Source: JBMNQH01 sp050944035
GTDB lineage: Bacteria; Bacillota; Clostridia; Oscillospirales; Oscillospiraceae
DNA length: 6,068 nucleotides
Direction: 5' to 3'
Assembly: GCA_050944035.1 (NCBI GenBank)
Contig: JBMNQH010000044.1
Coordinates: 1-6,068 of the forward strand
Shown here: positions 5,983 to 6,068 of the stretch, piece by piece
Layout of the letters: the number at the start of each line of letters is the position of its first letter
Numbering within the stretch: the stretch's first letter is position 1
Made by a program: the position numbers and the translations under genes
Notes under the pieces: generated by a model
Told to the model about the DNA's origin: nothing
Databases searched by the model: none
The model's input: only the letters and a program-made list of their open reading frames with translations

Positions 5983-5991
5983 ATTATAACA
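5983..5991 (-). promoter_or_regulatory. Extended -10 promoter for the metallopeptidase operon
   Basis: On the minus strand the sequence reads TGTTATAAT: a perfect -10 TATAAT (5983-5988) with the TGn extension (5989-5991). A weak -35-like TAGACA (6008-6013) sits at 19-bp spacing. Transcription would start near 5976, giving a leader of about 18 nt containing the GGAG ribosome binding site. Confidence 0.7.
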
Positions 5992-6018
5992 TATAAAAAG
6001 AACAAATTGTCTAAAAAA

Positions 6019-6027
6019 TGGTATAAA
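6019..6027 (+). promoter_or_regulatory. Possible divergent extended -10 promoter
   Basis: The plus strand has TGGTATAAA, an extended -10-like element, but no good -35 at 16-18 bp. It would drive a plus-strand gene starting beyond or at the window edge; an ATG at 6054-6056 begins MKSLC before the window ends, with only a weak GAG ribosome binding site (6043-6045). It stands back-to-back with the minus-strand promoter at 5983-5991. Confidence 0.3.
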
Positions 6028-6047
6028 ATACAATAAATTTGCGAGTG

Positions 6048-6067
6048 ATCTTTATGAAATCTTTATG
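6048..6067. repeat. 11-bp-spaced direct repeat at the right edge
   Basis: ATCTTTATG occurs at 6048-6056 and 6059-6067, an exact 9-bp repeat with an 11-bp period. It lies about 60-80 bp upstream of the minus-strand promoter and could be a tandem regulator site. It could also be coincidental in an AT-rich region, or part of the start of a gene beyond the window. Confidence 0.35.
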
Positions 6068-6068
6068 C

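Noticed and set aside
5959..6033. Longer metallopeptidase starting at 6033
   Set aside because: The added 25 residues would span the extended -10 promoter; the ATG at 5958 has a ribosome binding site and matches the family's N-terminus.
1..6068. CRISPR array, tRNA, rRNA, insertion-sequence transposase or riboswitch
   Set aside because: No regularly spaced repeats, cloverleaf sequences, transposase frames or recognisable riboswitch cores were seen on either strand.

Overview
The window looks like accessory DNA from a gut-type Clostridia (Bacillota). Gene families, strong AGGAGG-like ribosome binding sites, moderate GC and a BcrA-type ABC/two-component cassette all suggest this; the species cannot be named from sequence alone.

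Layout, left to right. Positions 1-300 hold no convincing complete gene. They carry four consecutive inverted repeats (62-191), the last being a strong two-way terminator, and resemble the edge of a conjugative or mobilizable element. Positions 301-3053+ hold a minus-strand cassette, in transcription order: a 5'-truncated OmpR-type response regulator (3053-3628), a BcrA-like ABC ATPase (2049-2963), an ABC-2 permease (1217-2056) and a single-TM sensor histidine kinase (301-1203). The last three have good ribosome binding sites and are tightly packed: the ATPase and permease overlap by 8 nt, and 13 nt separate permease and kinase. Such RR/ABC/HK modules typically sense and resist antimicrobial peptides. 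This one has probably lost its own regulated output, because the regulator lacks the first third of its receiver domain and has no credible start.

The broken end of the regulator abuts a plus-strand gene (3677-4057) for a small protein with an N-terminal membrane helix and a C-terminal Cro/CI-type HTH. A 9-bp inverted repeat flanks the region carrying its ribosome binding site. A strong bidirectional terminator (4076-4108) separates it from a convergent two-gene minus-strand operon: a YgjP-like zinc metallopeptidase (5200-5958) and a membrane-anchored endonuclease/exonuclease/phosphatase-fold protein (4124-5203). These two share an ATGA stop/start overlap and are read from an extended -10 promoter near 5983-5991. 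The right edge (6019-6068) has a possible divergent plus-strand promoter and an 11-bp-spaced direct repeat, perhaps leading to a gene beyond the window.

I do not see a clear new biological system. The best candidates for a second look are the regulator truncation at the HTH-gene junction, the membrane-tethered HTH protein with its structured leader, and the hairpin series at the left edge.
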